The notes beneath the pieces are model-generated. The model did not search any database, was not told where the DNA came from, and saw only the letters and a program-made list of their open reading frames with translations. This document shows, piece after piece, positions 1-8,237 of a stretch of DNA of 42,891 nucleotides. The DNA comes from SIG673 sp045653945 (GTDB lineage: Bacteria > Bacillota > Clostridia > Oscillospirales > CAG-272). Each line of letters begins with the position of its first letter. Position 1 is the first letter of the stretch. Position numbers and translations under genes: made by a program. The stretch covers positions 1 through 42,891 of the forward strand of contig JAZOML010000018.1 in assembly GCA_045653945.1 (NCBI GenBank), given 5' to 3'.

Positions 1-45
1 CGGTGTAAGGGAAGTTCTCTGCAAGCTTTCTTTCAAGAAAGCGAA
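1..45 (-). repeat. Copy of dispersed intergenic repeat (inverted copy)
   Basis: Read on the minus strand this stretch has a CTTTCTTGAAAGAAAG hairpin, then GCTTGC and a CTTCCCTTAC core, matching in order the copies at 1676-1762, 11049-11095, 41054-41112 and 42707-42775. It lies just downstream of the guaB stop codon and may add a transcription-ending hairpin. The window edge truncates it. Confidence 0.5.
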
Positions 46-73
46 AAAATCCTTCGCCCTAGAAACTACCTGA

Positions 74-1576
74 TTAGATATTCTTGTTTGTGCTGCGGAG
101 CATAACGTCGTGGTAACCGCCCTCAACGATAGAGGTTGCGGAAACGAGCGTAAGCTTTGCTTCTCTCTGTAGATCGGGGATGTTGATTACACCGCAGTTG
201 CACATAGTGGACTTAACCTTGTAAAGCGACTTGTTAACGTTGTCCTTAAGCGGTCCTGCATAAACAACGTAGGAGTCCACGCCCTCCTCAAAGGAACGCC
301 TTTGCTTGCCGCCAAGGTCGTATCTCTGCCAGTTACGTGCACGGTTAGAGCCTTCGCCCCAATACTCCTTAACGTAAGTTCCGTTAACGTTGAGCTTGGG
401 TGTGGGGCTTTCGTCGAAGCGAGCAAAGTATCTGCCGAGCATCATAAAGTCAGCGCCCATTGCAAGAGCGAGAGTCATATGATAGTCGTGAACGATACCG
501 CCGTCGGAGCAAATCGGAATATAAACACCGGTCTTTTCAAAGTATTCATCACGCGCAGCCGCAACCTCGATAAGCGCGGTAGCCTGTCCTCTACCGATAC
601 CCTTGGTCTCACGGGTAATACAAATAGAGCCGCCGCCGATACCAACCTTAATAAAGTCAGCGCCTGCCTCAGCAAGGAACATAAAGCCGTCGCGGTCAAC
701 AACGTTACCTGCGTCAACCTTTACCTTGTCGCCGTACTTTGCACGGATAAAGTCAATGGTCTTCTTTTGCCAGATGGTGTATCCCTCAGAGGAGTCGATA
801 CAAAGAACGTCAGCGCCTGCCTCAACAAGAGCGGGAACTCTTTCTTCGTAGTCCTTGGTGTTGATACCTGCACCAACCATAAAGCGATGCTCGGAGTCAA
901 CAAGCTCGAGGGGCTGTTCCTCGTGCTGTGCGTAGTCCTTACGGAATACAAGATAAAGGAGATTGTCGTTTTCGTCAACGATAGGAAGCTGATTTACCTT
1001 GCGCTCCCAAATAATATCGTGAGCCTGTGCAAGAGTTGTTCCCTCCTTGCCTACGACGAGCTTTTCACGGGGTGTCATAAACTCCTTTACGGGAGTGTCA
1101 AGGGGCATCTTGCTTACTCTGAAATCACGGCTGGATACGATACCGATAAGCTTGCCGTTTCCTGTGCCGTCCTCGGTGATAGCGATTGTGGAGTGTCCTG
1201 TTTCCTCGATGAGATTTACAACGTCTTCAAGGGTGCTATCGGGGCAGAGGTTGGAATCACTTACAACAAAGCCTGCCTTGTAGTTCTTTACTCTTGCAAC
1301 CATAGCCGCCTCGTCTTCGATAGACTGAGAGCCGTAGATAAAGGACATACCGCCCTCTTTTGCAAGAGCAATAGCCATACCGTCGTCGGAAACCGACTGC
1401 ATAATTGCGGAAACCATAGGAATATTAAGATAAATGTCGGACTGTTCGCCCTTCTTGAATTTTACAAGGGGAGTGCGAAGTGAAACGTTGGCAGGAACGC
1501 ATTCCTCCGACGTGTATCCGGGAACGAGAAGATACTCGCTGAAAGTGTGTGACGGTTCGTTGTAGTAGTAAGCCAT
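74..1576 (-). CDS. guaB: IMP dehydrogenase (GuaB), Tritrichomonas-like type
   Basis: Converts IMP to XMP with NAD+, the committed step of guanine nucleotide synthesis, in the cytoplasm. The 500-residue product has a TIM-barrel start (NIPMVSAIMQSVS), an inserted CBS pair at about residues 105-215, the catalytic-cysteine loop GIGGGSICITRE near residue 318, the phosphate-binding stretch SDGGI, and a flap with SNRARNWQRYD. In the Tritrichomonas foetus enzyme, as I recall it, the Arg-Tyr of this flap segment is the catalytic base pair. From memory the whole sequence resembles that protozoan enzyme more than B. subtilis GuaB; that comparison is recall, not an alignment. The ATG is preceded by GGAGGG at a good distance, and a consensus promoter lies at 1641-1669. 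The gene stands alone. Function is very secure. Confidence 0.97.
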   Translation of the reverse strand: MAYYYNEPSHTFSEYLLVPGYTSEECVPANVSLRTPLVKFKKGEQSDIYLNIPMVSAIMQSVSDDGMAIALAKEGGMSFIYGSQSIEDEAAMVARVKNYKAGFVVSDSNLCPDSTLEDVVNLIEETGHSTIAITEDGTGNGKLIGIVSSRDFRVSKMPLDTPVKEFMTPREKLVVGKEGTTLAQAHDIIWERKVNQLPIVDENDNLLYLVFRKDYAQHEEQPLELVDSEHRFMVGAGINTKDYEERVPALVEAGADVLCIDSSEGYTIWQKKTIDFIRAKYGDKVKVDAGNVVDRDGFMFLAEAGADFIKVGIGGGSICITRETKGIGRGQATALIEVAAARDEYFEKTGVYIPICSDGGIVHDYHMTLALAMGADFMMLGRYFARFDESPTPKLNVNGTYVKEYWGEGSNRARNWQRYDLGGKQRRSFEEGVDSYVVYAGPLKDNVNKSLYKVKSTMCNCGVINIPDLQREAKLTLVSATSIVEGGYHDVMLRSTNKNI

Positions 1577-1640
1577 AATTACCCTCCAATTTCTACTATA
1601 TATTTATACAAAAAATTTAATACAAAAAAATATTTTTTCA

Positions 1641-1669
1641 ATTATAGCACATTAATTTCCATTTGTCAA
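1641..1669 (-). promoter_or_regulatory. guaB promoter
   Basis: On the minus strand TTGACA (1664-1669) and TATAAT (1641-1646) are separated by exactly 17 bases, a perfect sigma-A-type promoter reading into guaB. The leader of about 60 bases is AT-rich. No guanine riboswitch core was recognised in it. Confidence 0.85.
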
Positions 1670-1675
1670 GTACCG

Positions 1676-1762
1676 CTTTTTGAAAAAAGCTTGGCACCGT
1701 ACTTTTCTTGAAAGAAAAGTAGGCAAAAGAACTTCTCTTACAACGCATCCGTGATGTGTTGT
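1676..1762 (+). repeat. Copy of dispersed intergenic repeat
   Basis: GCTTTTTGAAAAAAGC hairpin, then a second hairpin (ACTTTTCTTGAAAGAAAAGT), then a core GGCAAAAGAACTTCTC continuing to TTACAACGCATCCGTGAT. The core order matches copies near 11062, 41075, 42735 and, inverted, 1-45. It lies between the upstream htrA-like gene and the guaB promoter. Confidence 0.6.
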
Positions 1763-1791
1763 GGAAGTTTTGAACTTTGCGTTTTTGAAAT

Positions 1792-3027
1792 TTAATCCGG
1801 TATTGCAGACAGTGTTGCCTGAATTGTGTGCTCTTTTATAGTGCCGTTTGTTTCAATTCTCTTTACAAGAATCTCAACGTTAGCGCCGGGAGTATAAACC
1901 GAAAGGATTTCAGAAACGTCATTATAGTGTACGACTGCTTTTCCATCAATACTTATAATTCTATCTCCCTTTTGAAGCACTGAGTCAAGTGTATCAACAA
2001 CGTAAACACCGTAATAAATTTTTTGTTCTTCTTCGCTACTTAAATTAGGAAGAATGGTTTTAAGTATCTCATATTCATTGCGTCTTTGCTCATACAGTTC
2101 AGGGCTATTTATATGTGTAACCTTTATACCAAGCGTAGGCTTACCAAACAGTTCCTCAAGACCTATATCGGCATCAACTATTTCGTTAACGGTATACATA
2201 GGAATTGCATATCCAATACCGTCTGTTTCTCCACCCGCCTTTGCGGTTACTATACCGATAAGTCTACCGAGCTCATCATACACTCCGCCGCCGGAATTTC
2301 CGTGATTTACAGATGCATCAAGAACTATAACGTCCTGAACGTCATAGCTATTCCATCTTCCAAAGCTGCTGGGGTTACTTATGTATCCGAAGGAAACGAC
2401 GAATTCATTTCCGACTGGGTTACCTGCAACGAAAATATCCTGACCTCTGGTTATCGTTTTACTGTCGCCCTGGAATGCTCCGGGATAAGCCGACTGATTA
2501 CTTGTAAATTCAAGAACGGCAATATCCTTTGCGGTGCTTTTAATACGAACACTTGCAGTGTATTCCTTACCGTCATAGCACTTTACCTTAATTTGCGAAG
2601 CGCCTTTAATTACGTGGTCGTTTGTTATTACTGTATAAACTCCTTCGTTTTTGGCATAAATAACACCGCTACCCGAGGAAACCTCAACACCAAGCGAGTT
2701 GCAGTTAGATACTCTTACGGTATGCTCAAGCACTCTTTCGGCAATCAAGTGAGTATCAAGCTTTTCGACTACGTCGCCGTTATCGCCCTTTTCACCCATA
2801 GGACCAACATCACCTCTGTCGCCCTTTTCACCTGTATCTCCCTTGTCGCCCTTTTCACCGTCAGCACCCTTAACTACACCGACGTTTTGGAACGTTCCGT
2901 CGCTCATTTCAAGCAGCAGCTCGCCCTTTGAGTTAATAAAAGCTCCGACAACGCTCGCACCTGCGCAGGACACCAAAAGCGTACACAGTAATACAACTAC
3001 ACAAATAAACGTAAAAATTTTCTTCAT
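1792..3027 (-). CDS. HtrA-like serine protease lipoprotein with collagen-like spacer
   Basis: Predicted surface lipoprotein of 411 residues: a lipoprotein signal ending LLVSC, then about ten G-X-Y triplets (GEKGDKGDTGEKGDRGDVG and on), then a trypsin-like protease domain and a PDZ-like C-terminus (about 290-400). The triad is visible: His in TNDHV, Asp in AKDIAVLEF, Ser in NHGNSGGGVY. HtrA/DegP-family proteases degrade or refold damaged exported proteins. The collagen-like stretch is unusual for the family and probably works as a stiff stalk. A GTG three codons earlier could start the gene, but ATG at 3027 has AAAGGTGA correctly spaced. It follows the related gene at 3047-4387 by about 20 bases, so the two probably form an operon. 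Confidence 0.88.
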   Translation of the reverse strand: MKKIFTFICVVVLLCTLLVSCAGASVVGAFINSKGELLLEMSDGTFQNVGVVKGADGEKGDKGDTGEKGDRGDVGPMGEKGDNGDVVEKLDTHLIAERVLEHTVRVSNCNSLGVEVSSGSGVIYAKNEGVYTVITNDHVIKGASQIKVKCYDGKEYTASVRIKSTAKDIAVLEFTSNQSAYPGAFQGDSKTITRGQDIFVAGNPVGNEFVVSFGYISNPSSFGRWNSYDVQDVIVLDASVNHGNSGGGVYDELGRLIGIVTAKAGGETDGIGYAIPMYTVNEIVDADIGLEELFGKPTLGIKVTHINSPELYEQRRNEYEILKTILPNLSSEEEQKIYYGVYVVDTLDSVLQKGDRIISIDGKAVVHYNDVSEILSVYTPGANVEILVKRIETNGTIKEHTIQATLSAIPD

Positions 3028-3046
3028 TTTAATCACCTTTAATTTT

Positions 3047-4387
3047 TTAGTCTGAAGTCGTTTTTTGTTTCAGAATAACGTCAAGCTCATACTCGTTAAT
3101 AACGTTGCCTTCCATTCTTTTGACGATTATTCCTATGACGTCGCCTGCTCTATGAGAGAGCAGTGCGTTTGAAACGTCATTGCTTACGTTTATGCTTTCC
3201 CCGTCAACCCTTATAATCCTGTCGCCGGTTTTCAGCTTCGGATTTTCCGATGAAAGAACGTAAACACCAAAATATTGCGGCTTTAACGTGTCGTTTACGT
3301 CGGGAAGATATCCTCGAAGCTCGTCATTCATAAATGAATTATATGCCTCATTAGTGTAAATACTTGTAACAGTTATTCCAATCAGCGGTCTGCCCTTTAC
3401 GTAACCGAGCGTCAGCAGGTCATTGACCACCTCGTTCACCGTATTTACGGGTATGGCGTAGCCTATTCCGTCAACGTCCGTTCCCGTAGCCTTTGCAACC
3501 ACAAGAGCGAGAAAATTACCGTTGCTATCATAAACTCCACCGCCAGAATTTCCGGGGTTAACCGATGCGTCAATCGTCATAAGCGGAACGTTGTTATTTG
3601 CGGTGGTAACACGTAAAGGATTGCTTACGTGTCCAAACGAAACTCCAAACCCGTGTCCGAGCGGATTTCCGCCGACGATAATGCTCTGTCCTGCCTTCGC
3701 TTTCGAGCTGTCCGCTACGTCTGTAACGGAATAATCTCTGTCGCTTTCAAAATGCATTATCGCAATATCGCTTACCTCATCTTTTTTGTATACGGTAGCC
3801 TCGTAAATCCTTCCGTCGATACACTCTATCTCATATCCCGTATACATATCGCTTGTAACCACGTGATAATTGGTGATTACGGTATATTTATTATCGTGCC
3901 TTGCATAGATAACGCCGCTGCCGTTGGCGCTGACGGTCTTCTTGCCACCAGCCTGATAAATCACCTTAATTCTTACAGTAGTGGCAAGAACCTTTTCGGC
4001 AAGCTCTGTGCTCTTATCCTCATAATCGACAACGTATTTGTTTACCTCAATTCTGTTTTCGGTAACGCCCGCCCACTTCGCCATAAAGGCATCAAAGAAG
4101 GTGCTATCCGACAAAAGTGAGCTTTCACACGCATAAACCATTCCCGCAAATGCACCCGTAAACGCAGTAACGATAATAAGAGCAACAATGCCTATCCACT
4201 TCCATATTTTAAGCATTTTGCCCCTGCTTTTATCCACAAACGGCTCTCCCTCGGAAACGGCTTCCTGATGTAAAAAAAGATAGCCGTTTAGCTTGGAAGC
4301 TTCGTTTTCTTCCGAAAAACAGACGTTTTGCGCAATGTCAACATCATTTTCCTGTATATTTTTGCCGTTATTGTTATCCAAAGCCAA
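3047..4387 (-). CDS. Membrane-anchored HtrA-like serine protease
   Basis: 446 residues: a cytoplasmic N-terminus of about 60 residues, one transmembrane helix (IVALIIVTAFTGAFAGMVYA), an extracytoplasmic trypsin-like domain and a C-terminal PDZ-like domain. Triad: His in TNYHVV, Asp in VSDIAIMHF, Ser in NPGNSGGGVY. HtrA proteases act in cell-envelope quality control. The start codon appears to be TTG, supported by AAAGGA a few bases upstream; no better ATG is in reach. The downstream paralogue at 1792-3027 shares the protease and PDZ parts but is lipid-anchored instead of helix-anchored. Gene symbol is left blank because HtrA paralogues cannot be told apart here. Confidence 0.9.
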   Translation of the reverse strand: MALDNNNGKNIQENDVDIAQNVCFSEENEASKLNGYLFLHQEAVSEGEPFVDKSRGKMLKIWKWIGIVALIIVTAFTGAFAGMVYACESSLLSDSTFFDAFMAKWAGVTENRIEVNKYVVDYEDKSTELAEKVLATTVRIKVIYQAGGKKTVSANGSGVIYARHDNKYTVITNYHVVTSDMYTGYEIECIDGRIYEATVYKKDEVSDIAIMHFESDRDYSVTDVADSSKAKAGQSIIVGGNPLGHGFGVSFGHVSNPLRVTTANNNVPLMTIDASVNPGNSGGGVYDSNGNFLALVVAKATGTDVDGIGYAIPVNTVNEVVNDLLTLGYVKGRPLIGITVTSIYTNEAYNSFMNDELRGYLPDVNDTLKPQYFGVYVLSSENPKLKTGDRIIRVDGESINVSNDVSNALLSHRAGDVIGIIVKRMEGNVINEYELDVILKQKTTSD

Positions 4388-4550
4388 AAAATCCTTTCAA
4401 AAATGAAATTAATATTATAATTATAAACAAAAAATACGACTTTTGTATGATTGTTTTTTAAATATTTATTAAAATATAACTAATTTAATCACTTAAGCAT
4501 TGATTTGGTAATGCCAAATTATTAAGAAATTTAAAAAAAAATTAAAAATT

Positions 4551-4591
4551 TTATCAAAACTCTTGCTTTTGATAAGAAAATGTATTATTAT
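4551..4591 (+). promoter_or_regulatory. Putative pfkA promoter with overlapping inverted repeat
   Basis: TTGCTT (4563-4568) and TATTAT (4586-4591), 17 bases apart, precede pfkA by about 65 bases. A 9-bp perfect inverted repeat (TTATCAAAA / TTTTGATAA, 4551-4559 and 4567-4575) overlaps the -35 box, where a repressor could block polymerase. The regulator is unknown. The remainder of the 268-base gap is AT-rich. Confidence 0.45.
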
Positions 4592-4655
4592 AACTTTGAT
4601 AGCTTTTTTATAAATGCGCGAAAAATAATAAACAATATAGATAGAGGACAAAAAA

Positions 4656-5726
4656 ATGAATTTTAAAAAAATCGCTGTTCTTACCTCGGGTGGAGATGCA
4701 CCCGGAATGAATGCGGTAATACGCGCGGTAACCAGAGCCGCAAGTAAAGCGGGAGTTGAAACCGTCGGAGTAATCGAAGGATATCAGGGACTTATGGACG
4801 GAAACATCATTCCGCTTTCCACAGGCGACGTATCCAACGTTATTTCCAAGGGCGGAACAATGCTTTATACCGCAAGAGCACTTGAATTTAAAGAAAAATC
4901 CGGAATGGAAAAGGCTCTTAAAACAATCAAGGAGCAGGGTATCGACGGTGTTGTCGCAATCGGCGGCGACGGTACGTTCCGCGGAGCAACCGATCTTGCA
5001 ATGCACGGTGTTCCCACCATCGGACTTACCGGTACGATAGATAACGACATAACCGCAACCGACTATGCCGTCGGATTTGATACCGCTATGAACGCAGTAG
5101 TCGACTGCGTTGACCGACTCAGAGACACCTCGGAATCCCACGCAAGATGTGCAGTTGTCGAGGTTATGGGACGCGACGCAGGTTATATTGCGCTTCAGGC
5201 AGGTATAGCAACGGGCGCAATTGGTATTGCAATTCCCGAGGTTGCATTTGACGAGCAGGCTTGTATCGACAGAATTAACCGCTCCAAAAATCACGGCAGA
5301 CGCTCATTTGTCGTAATGGTAAGCGAGGGCGTTCGCGATGAAAGCGGCAACCCCTACGGCGAAGGACTCACAAAGAGAATAGAGGAGGCAACGGGCGTTG
5401 AATCCCGCTTCTGCCGCCTCGGTCATATAATCAGAGGCGGACACCCCACTCTGCGCGACAGACTCGCGGCATCATTAATGGGCGAAGCAGCAGTTAAGCT
5501 TCTTCTTGAGGGTAAATCCAACCTCGTTGTTTGCGAAAGAGACTCCGCTATCGTAACGTACGAAATCAAATTTGCGCTCACACTTGACAGAATGTATAAG
5601 AATAAGCTCAAGCCCGGCGACCTCGAACAGTTCAGCCATAGCGAAATTATGGAAATGGAAAAGCTCGCCGAAATGCGCCGTCAGGAAATCCGCGATATGT
5701 ACGCGGCGGCTCAGACGCTGATGTAA
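4656..5726 (+). CDS. pfkA: ATP-dependent 6-phosphofructokinase
   Basis: Phosphorylates fructose 6-phosphate to fructose 1,6-bisphosphate, the committed glycolytic step. 356 residues with the family landmarks in order: TSGGDAPGMNAVIRAV, GGDGTFRGA, GTIDNDI (catalytic Asp region), EVMGRDAGYIAL and LGHIIRGGHPTLRDR. Glycine at the positions that discriminate ATP from pyrophosphate enzymes (GGDG, and G rather than K before TIDND) points to ATP as donor. The length is slightly above the roughly 320 residues of typical bacterial PfkA because of a longer C-terminus. It is followed by a separate transcription unit 70 bases downstream with no clear terminator between. Confidence 0.96.
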   Translation: MNFKKIAVLTSGGDAPGMNAVIRAVTRAASKAGVETVGVIEGYQGLMDGNIIPLSTGDVSNVISKGGTMLYTARALEFKEKSGMEKALKTIKEQGIDGVVAIGGDGTFRGATDLAMHGVPTIGLTGTIDNDITATDYAVGFDTAMNAVVDCVDRLRDTSESHARCAVVEVMGRDAGYIALQAGIATGAIGIAIPEVAFDEQACIDRINRSKNHGRRSFVVMVSEGVRDESGNPYGEGLTKRIEEATGVESRFCRLGHIIRGGHPTLRDRLAASLMGEAAVKLLLEGKSNLVVCERDSAIVTYEIKFALTLDRMYKNKLKPGDLEQFSHSEIMEMEKLAEMRRQEIRDMYAAAQTLM

Positions 5727-5796
5727 ATTACGGTATAACTCCCCAAGCGGATTATATATACTAACTAAGAAATTTTAATAAAAAGGAGCAAATAAA

Positions 5797-6513
5797 ATGA
5801 GCAAAGAATTTTCTTGCGAATACGCAATGTCAACCGAAGTTCAGCATATGTGCAAGGTTGCAAAAGGCCCCGATCACGGCCCCGCTCCCATTCCCGAAGA
5901 GGGCAAATGGGTTCAGGCTAAGGAGATCACCGACATTTCCGCATACACCCACGGCGTGGGCTGGTGCGCACCCCAACAGGGAGCTTGTAAGCTTTCTCTT
6001 AACGTAAAGAACGGTATCATCGAGGAGGCTCTCGTTGAAACCATCGGTTGCTCGGGTATGACCCACTCCGCAGCTATGGCTGCCGAAATCCTTCCCGGCA
6101 AAACTCTTCTCGAAGCACTCAATACCGACCTCGTTTGCGACGCAATCAATACCGCAATGCGTGAGCTCTTCCTCCAGATAGTTTACGGACGTAGCCAGTC
6201 CGCTTTCTCCGAGGGCGGTCTTGTTATTGGAGCAGGTATGGAGGACCTCGGTAAGGGCGAGAGATCCATGGTTGGTACTATGTACGGAACCAAGGCAAAG
6301 GGCGTAAGATACCTCGAAATGACCGAGGGCTACTGCACCAGAATGGCTCTTGACGAAAACGACCAGGTTATAGGATATGAGTTCGTATCCCTCGGCAAGA
6401 TGACCGACTTCATCAAGAAGGGTATGACTCCTAACGAGGCTTATGAAAAATCTAAGGGCACCTACGGTAGATTTAACGACGCAGTTAAATATATCGACCC
6501 CCGCAAGGAATAA
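5797..6513 (+). CDS. NifU-like iron-sulfur scaffold-type protein, partner of GGGtGRT protein
   Basis: 238 residues. The middle resembles the NifU/IscU scaffold fold: a Cys in WCAPQQGACKLSLNVKNG, then IEEALVETIGCSGMTHSAA and GKTLLEAL. Further cysteines lie in the N-terminal third and in EGYCTRMAL. Proteins of this kind are annotated as iron-sulfur cluster assembly scaffolds, but this long version is not a standard IscU and its client is unknown. The SD AAAAGGAG precedes the ATG. The next gene, encoding a GGGtGRT protein, follows after 18 bases; from memory this pair is conserved in many anaerobes, which suggests a shared job, possibly loading a cluster onto the partner (inference). Confidence 0.75.
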   Translation: MSKEFSCEYAMSTEVQHMCKVAKGPDHGPAPIPEEGKWVQAKEITDISAYTHGVGWCAPQQGACKLSLNVKNGIIEEALVETIGCSGMTHSAAMAAEILPGKTLLEALNTDLVCDAINTAMRELFLQIVYGRSQSAFSEGGLVIGAGMEDLGKGERSMVGTMYGTKAKGVRYLEMTEGYCTRMALDENDQVIGYEFVSLGKMTDFIKKGMTPNEAYEKSKGTYGRFNDAVKYIDPRKE

Positions 6514-6531
6514 TTAAGGTGGAAAACGAAA

Positions 6532-7530
6532 ATGGCACATTTTGAAGGTTATGAAAGACGTGAGGCTAAAATCCTCGCAGCTCTTAAAGAATACGGAATT
6601 TCCTCTATTGACGAATGTAAGGAAATTTGCGATGCAAAGGGCATCGACCCCTATAAGATAGTTGAAGAAACTCAGCCTATCGCATTTGAAAATGCAAAGT
6701 GGGCATACACCGTTGGCGCAGCAATCGCAATCAAGAAGGGCTGCACAAAGGCTTCCGACGCAGCAGCAGCTATCGGTATCGGACTTCAGGCATTCTGTAT
6801 CCCCGGCTCCGTTGCTGAAAACCGCAAAGTTGGTCTTGGACACGGTAACCTCGGCGCAATGCTCCTCTCCGAGGAGACCGAGTGCTTCTGCTTCCTCGCA
6901 GGACACGAATCCTTCGCAGCAGCAGAGGGCGCAATCAAAATCGCTCTTAACGCAAATAAGGTAAGAGTAAAGCCCCTCCGCGTTATCCTTAACGGACTTG
7001 GTAAGGACGCAGCTATGATTATCTCCAGAATTAACGGCTTCACCTACGTTCAGACTCAGTTCGACCCCTATACCGAAGAGGTTAAGGTAATAAAGGAAAC
7101 CGCATACTCCACCGGCGATAGAGCTAAGGTTAAATGCTACGGCTCCGATAGCGTTCCGGAAGGCGTTGCAATTATGAGAAAAGAGAACGTCGGCGTTTCT
7201 ATCACCGGTAACTCTACTAACCCCACCACATTCCAGCACCCTGTTGCAGGCACCTATAAGAAATGGTGTAACGAAAACGGCGTAAAATACTTCTCCGTTG
7301 CATCTGGCGGCGGTACAGGACGTACCCTCCACCCCGATAATATGGCAGCAGGCCCCGCTTCCTACGGTATGACCGATACTATGGGACGTATGCACGGCGA
7401 CGCACAGTTCGCAGGCTCTTCCTCCGTTCCCGCTCACGTCGAGATGATGGGTCTCATCGGCGCAGGTAACAACCCCATGGTCGGTATGACCGTTGCAGTT
7501 GCTGTTGCTATCGAAGAGGCGAGCAAATAA
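6532..7530 (+). CDS. GGGtGRT family protein
   Basis: 332 residues containing the signature ASGGGTGRTLHPDN near residue 265 that gives the family its name. The family is widespread in anaerobic Bacillota and Bacteroidota but has no experimentally known activity that I can recall. Visible: an N-terminal helical region (YERREAKILAALKEYGISS), a cysteine-containing region, an alternating alpha/beta middle, and glycine-rich stretches that could bind a nucleotide or sugar phosphate. It sits 18 bases after the NifU-like gene and almost certainly shares its transcript. Its stop codon lies inside the first hairpin (7523-7545) of the repeat array that follows. Confidence 0.8.
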   Translation: MAHFEGYERREAKILAALKEYGISSIDECKEICDAKGIDPYKIVEETQPIAFENAKWAYTVGAAIAIKKGCTKASDAAAAIGIGLQAFCIPGSVAENRKVGLGHGNLGAMLLSEETECFCFLAGHESFAAAEGAIKIALNANKVRVKPLRVILNGLGKDAAMIISRINGFTYVQTQFDPYTEEVKVIKETAYSTGDRAKVKCYGSDSVPEGVAIMRKENVGVSITGNSTNPTTFQHPVAGTYKKWCNENGVKYFSVASGGGTGRTLHPDNMAAGPASYGMTDTMGRMHGDAQFAGSSSVPAHVEMMGLIGAGNNPMVGMTVAVAVAIEEASK

Positions 7531-7710
7531 TCGCAGATTATTTGCAATGAAATTTGCCTTACGGCAAATGAAATTCGCTTTGCGAATGAAATGCTAAAGC
7601 ATGAAATGCACCGCAAACCATAGTTTGCGGTGCATTTTGGCAAATTTCATTTCATGTACAAAGCACATTTAATGATGAAATCATTTAATGCACAAAGTGC
7701 ATTTCATTTT
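7523..7710 (+). repeat. Array of about eight short palindromes preceding a four-helix-bundle gene
   Basis: Consecutive perfect or near-perfect hairpins: 7523-7545, 7552-7569, 7573-7587, 7591-7602, 7606-7635 (13-bp stem), 7654-7668, 7671-7685 and 7688-7702. In the first half they are joined by GAA; in the second half the joints read TTC or TTA, so the array is roughly mirror-symmetric around the long central hairpin. TTGGCAAATTTCATTT near 7637 can also pair with the start of the array. As RNA it would fold into a multi-branched structure ending just before the Shine-Dalgarno of the next gene. I recall similar arrays next to such genes in other gut Clostridia. Confidence 0.85.
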
Positions 7711-7723
7711 TTGGAGGCTGATA

Positions 7724-8074
7724 ATGTCGAAGAATCTTCTTGTTGATCTGTCTATGGACTTTTCTGTCGAGATAGTAAATATGTGTGATTGCATCAAGGG
7801 CAAAGCTGCATTAACTAATCAACTCCTCAGAAGCGGAACGAGTATAGGGGCTAATATACACGAGGCTAATTATGCACAGAGCAAAGCAGATTTTGTTTCA
7901 AAGCTCCAAATAGCACTTAAAGAGTGCTACGAAAGTGAATATTGGCTTGAGCTTTTTGTGAAAACGAAAATGATAGACCCCGAGCTTTATTCAAAATTAA
8001 AGAATGATTGTGGAAAGATAAGAAGAGTTTTGATTTCTGCCATCAACACAACTAAAGAAAATTATAATCTATAA
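7724..8074 (+). CDS. Four-helix bundle protein (S23 / Avd-like)
   Basis: 116 residues, all helical, with the hallmarks of the 23S rRNA intervening-sequence/four-helix-bundle family: LLRSGTSIGANIHEANYAQS and FVSKLQIALKECYESEYWLELF. Family members are encoded inside 23S rRNA intervening sequences, and relatives (Avd) assist reverse transcriptases of diversity-generating retroelements; most solitary copies have no known role. ATG 7724 is chosen because GGAGG sits six bases upstream; a longer in-frame start at 7688 has no such site. No reverse transcriptase is nearby. The preceding palindrome array and following hairpin (8116-8154) may be part of the same genetic unit. Confidence 0.85.
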   Translation: MSKNLLVDLSMDFSVEIVNMCDCIKGKAALTNQLLRSGTSIGANIHEANYAQSKADFVSKLQIALKECYESEYWLELFVKTKMIDPELYSKLKNDCGKIRRVLISAINTTKENYNL

Positions 8075-8110
8075 TTTCAGTTGTTTTTTCCTTGTGAAAG
8101 CTTAAATAAC

Positions 8111-8154
8111 AAAAAGGACACATCATTTACGTGTTTTTGCACGGTGATGTGTCC
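8111..8154. terminator. Bidirectional hairpin terminator
   Basis: A 10-bp stem GGACACATCA/TGATGTGTCC (8116-8125, 8145-8154) with an inner CGTG/GCACG stem. Five A residues on the left give a U-run for minus-strand transcripts, so it best ends the 8238-8438 gene; on the plus strand it could end the four-helix-bundle transcript with a weaker U-run. Confidence 0.65.
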
Positions 8155-8237
8155 AATTTGTTTTATGTGCAAAGGTATACTTTAACGGCAATATCCACCA
8201 TCAGTTAACCTAATCTTGAAAAATTCAACAGTGATAT

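Noticed and set aside
302..1483. Long plus-strand open frame across guaB
   Set aside because: Antisense to an unmistakable IMP dehydrogenase; no ribosome site.
6514..7437. Long minus-strand open frame across the GGGtGRT gene
   Set aside because: It is the antisense shadow of a clear gene with strong family motifs; its cysteine-rich composition comes from the opposite strand's codon bias.
7523..7710. CRISPR-like array
   Set aside because: The units are palindromes of differing sequence joined by short constant trinucleotides; there is no fixed-length repeat with unique spacers and no cas gene.
7523..8154. Diversity-generating retroelement because of the Avd-like protein
   Set aside because: No reverse transcriptase, template repeat or variable repeat was seen near the gene.
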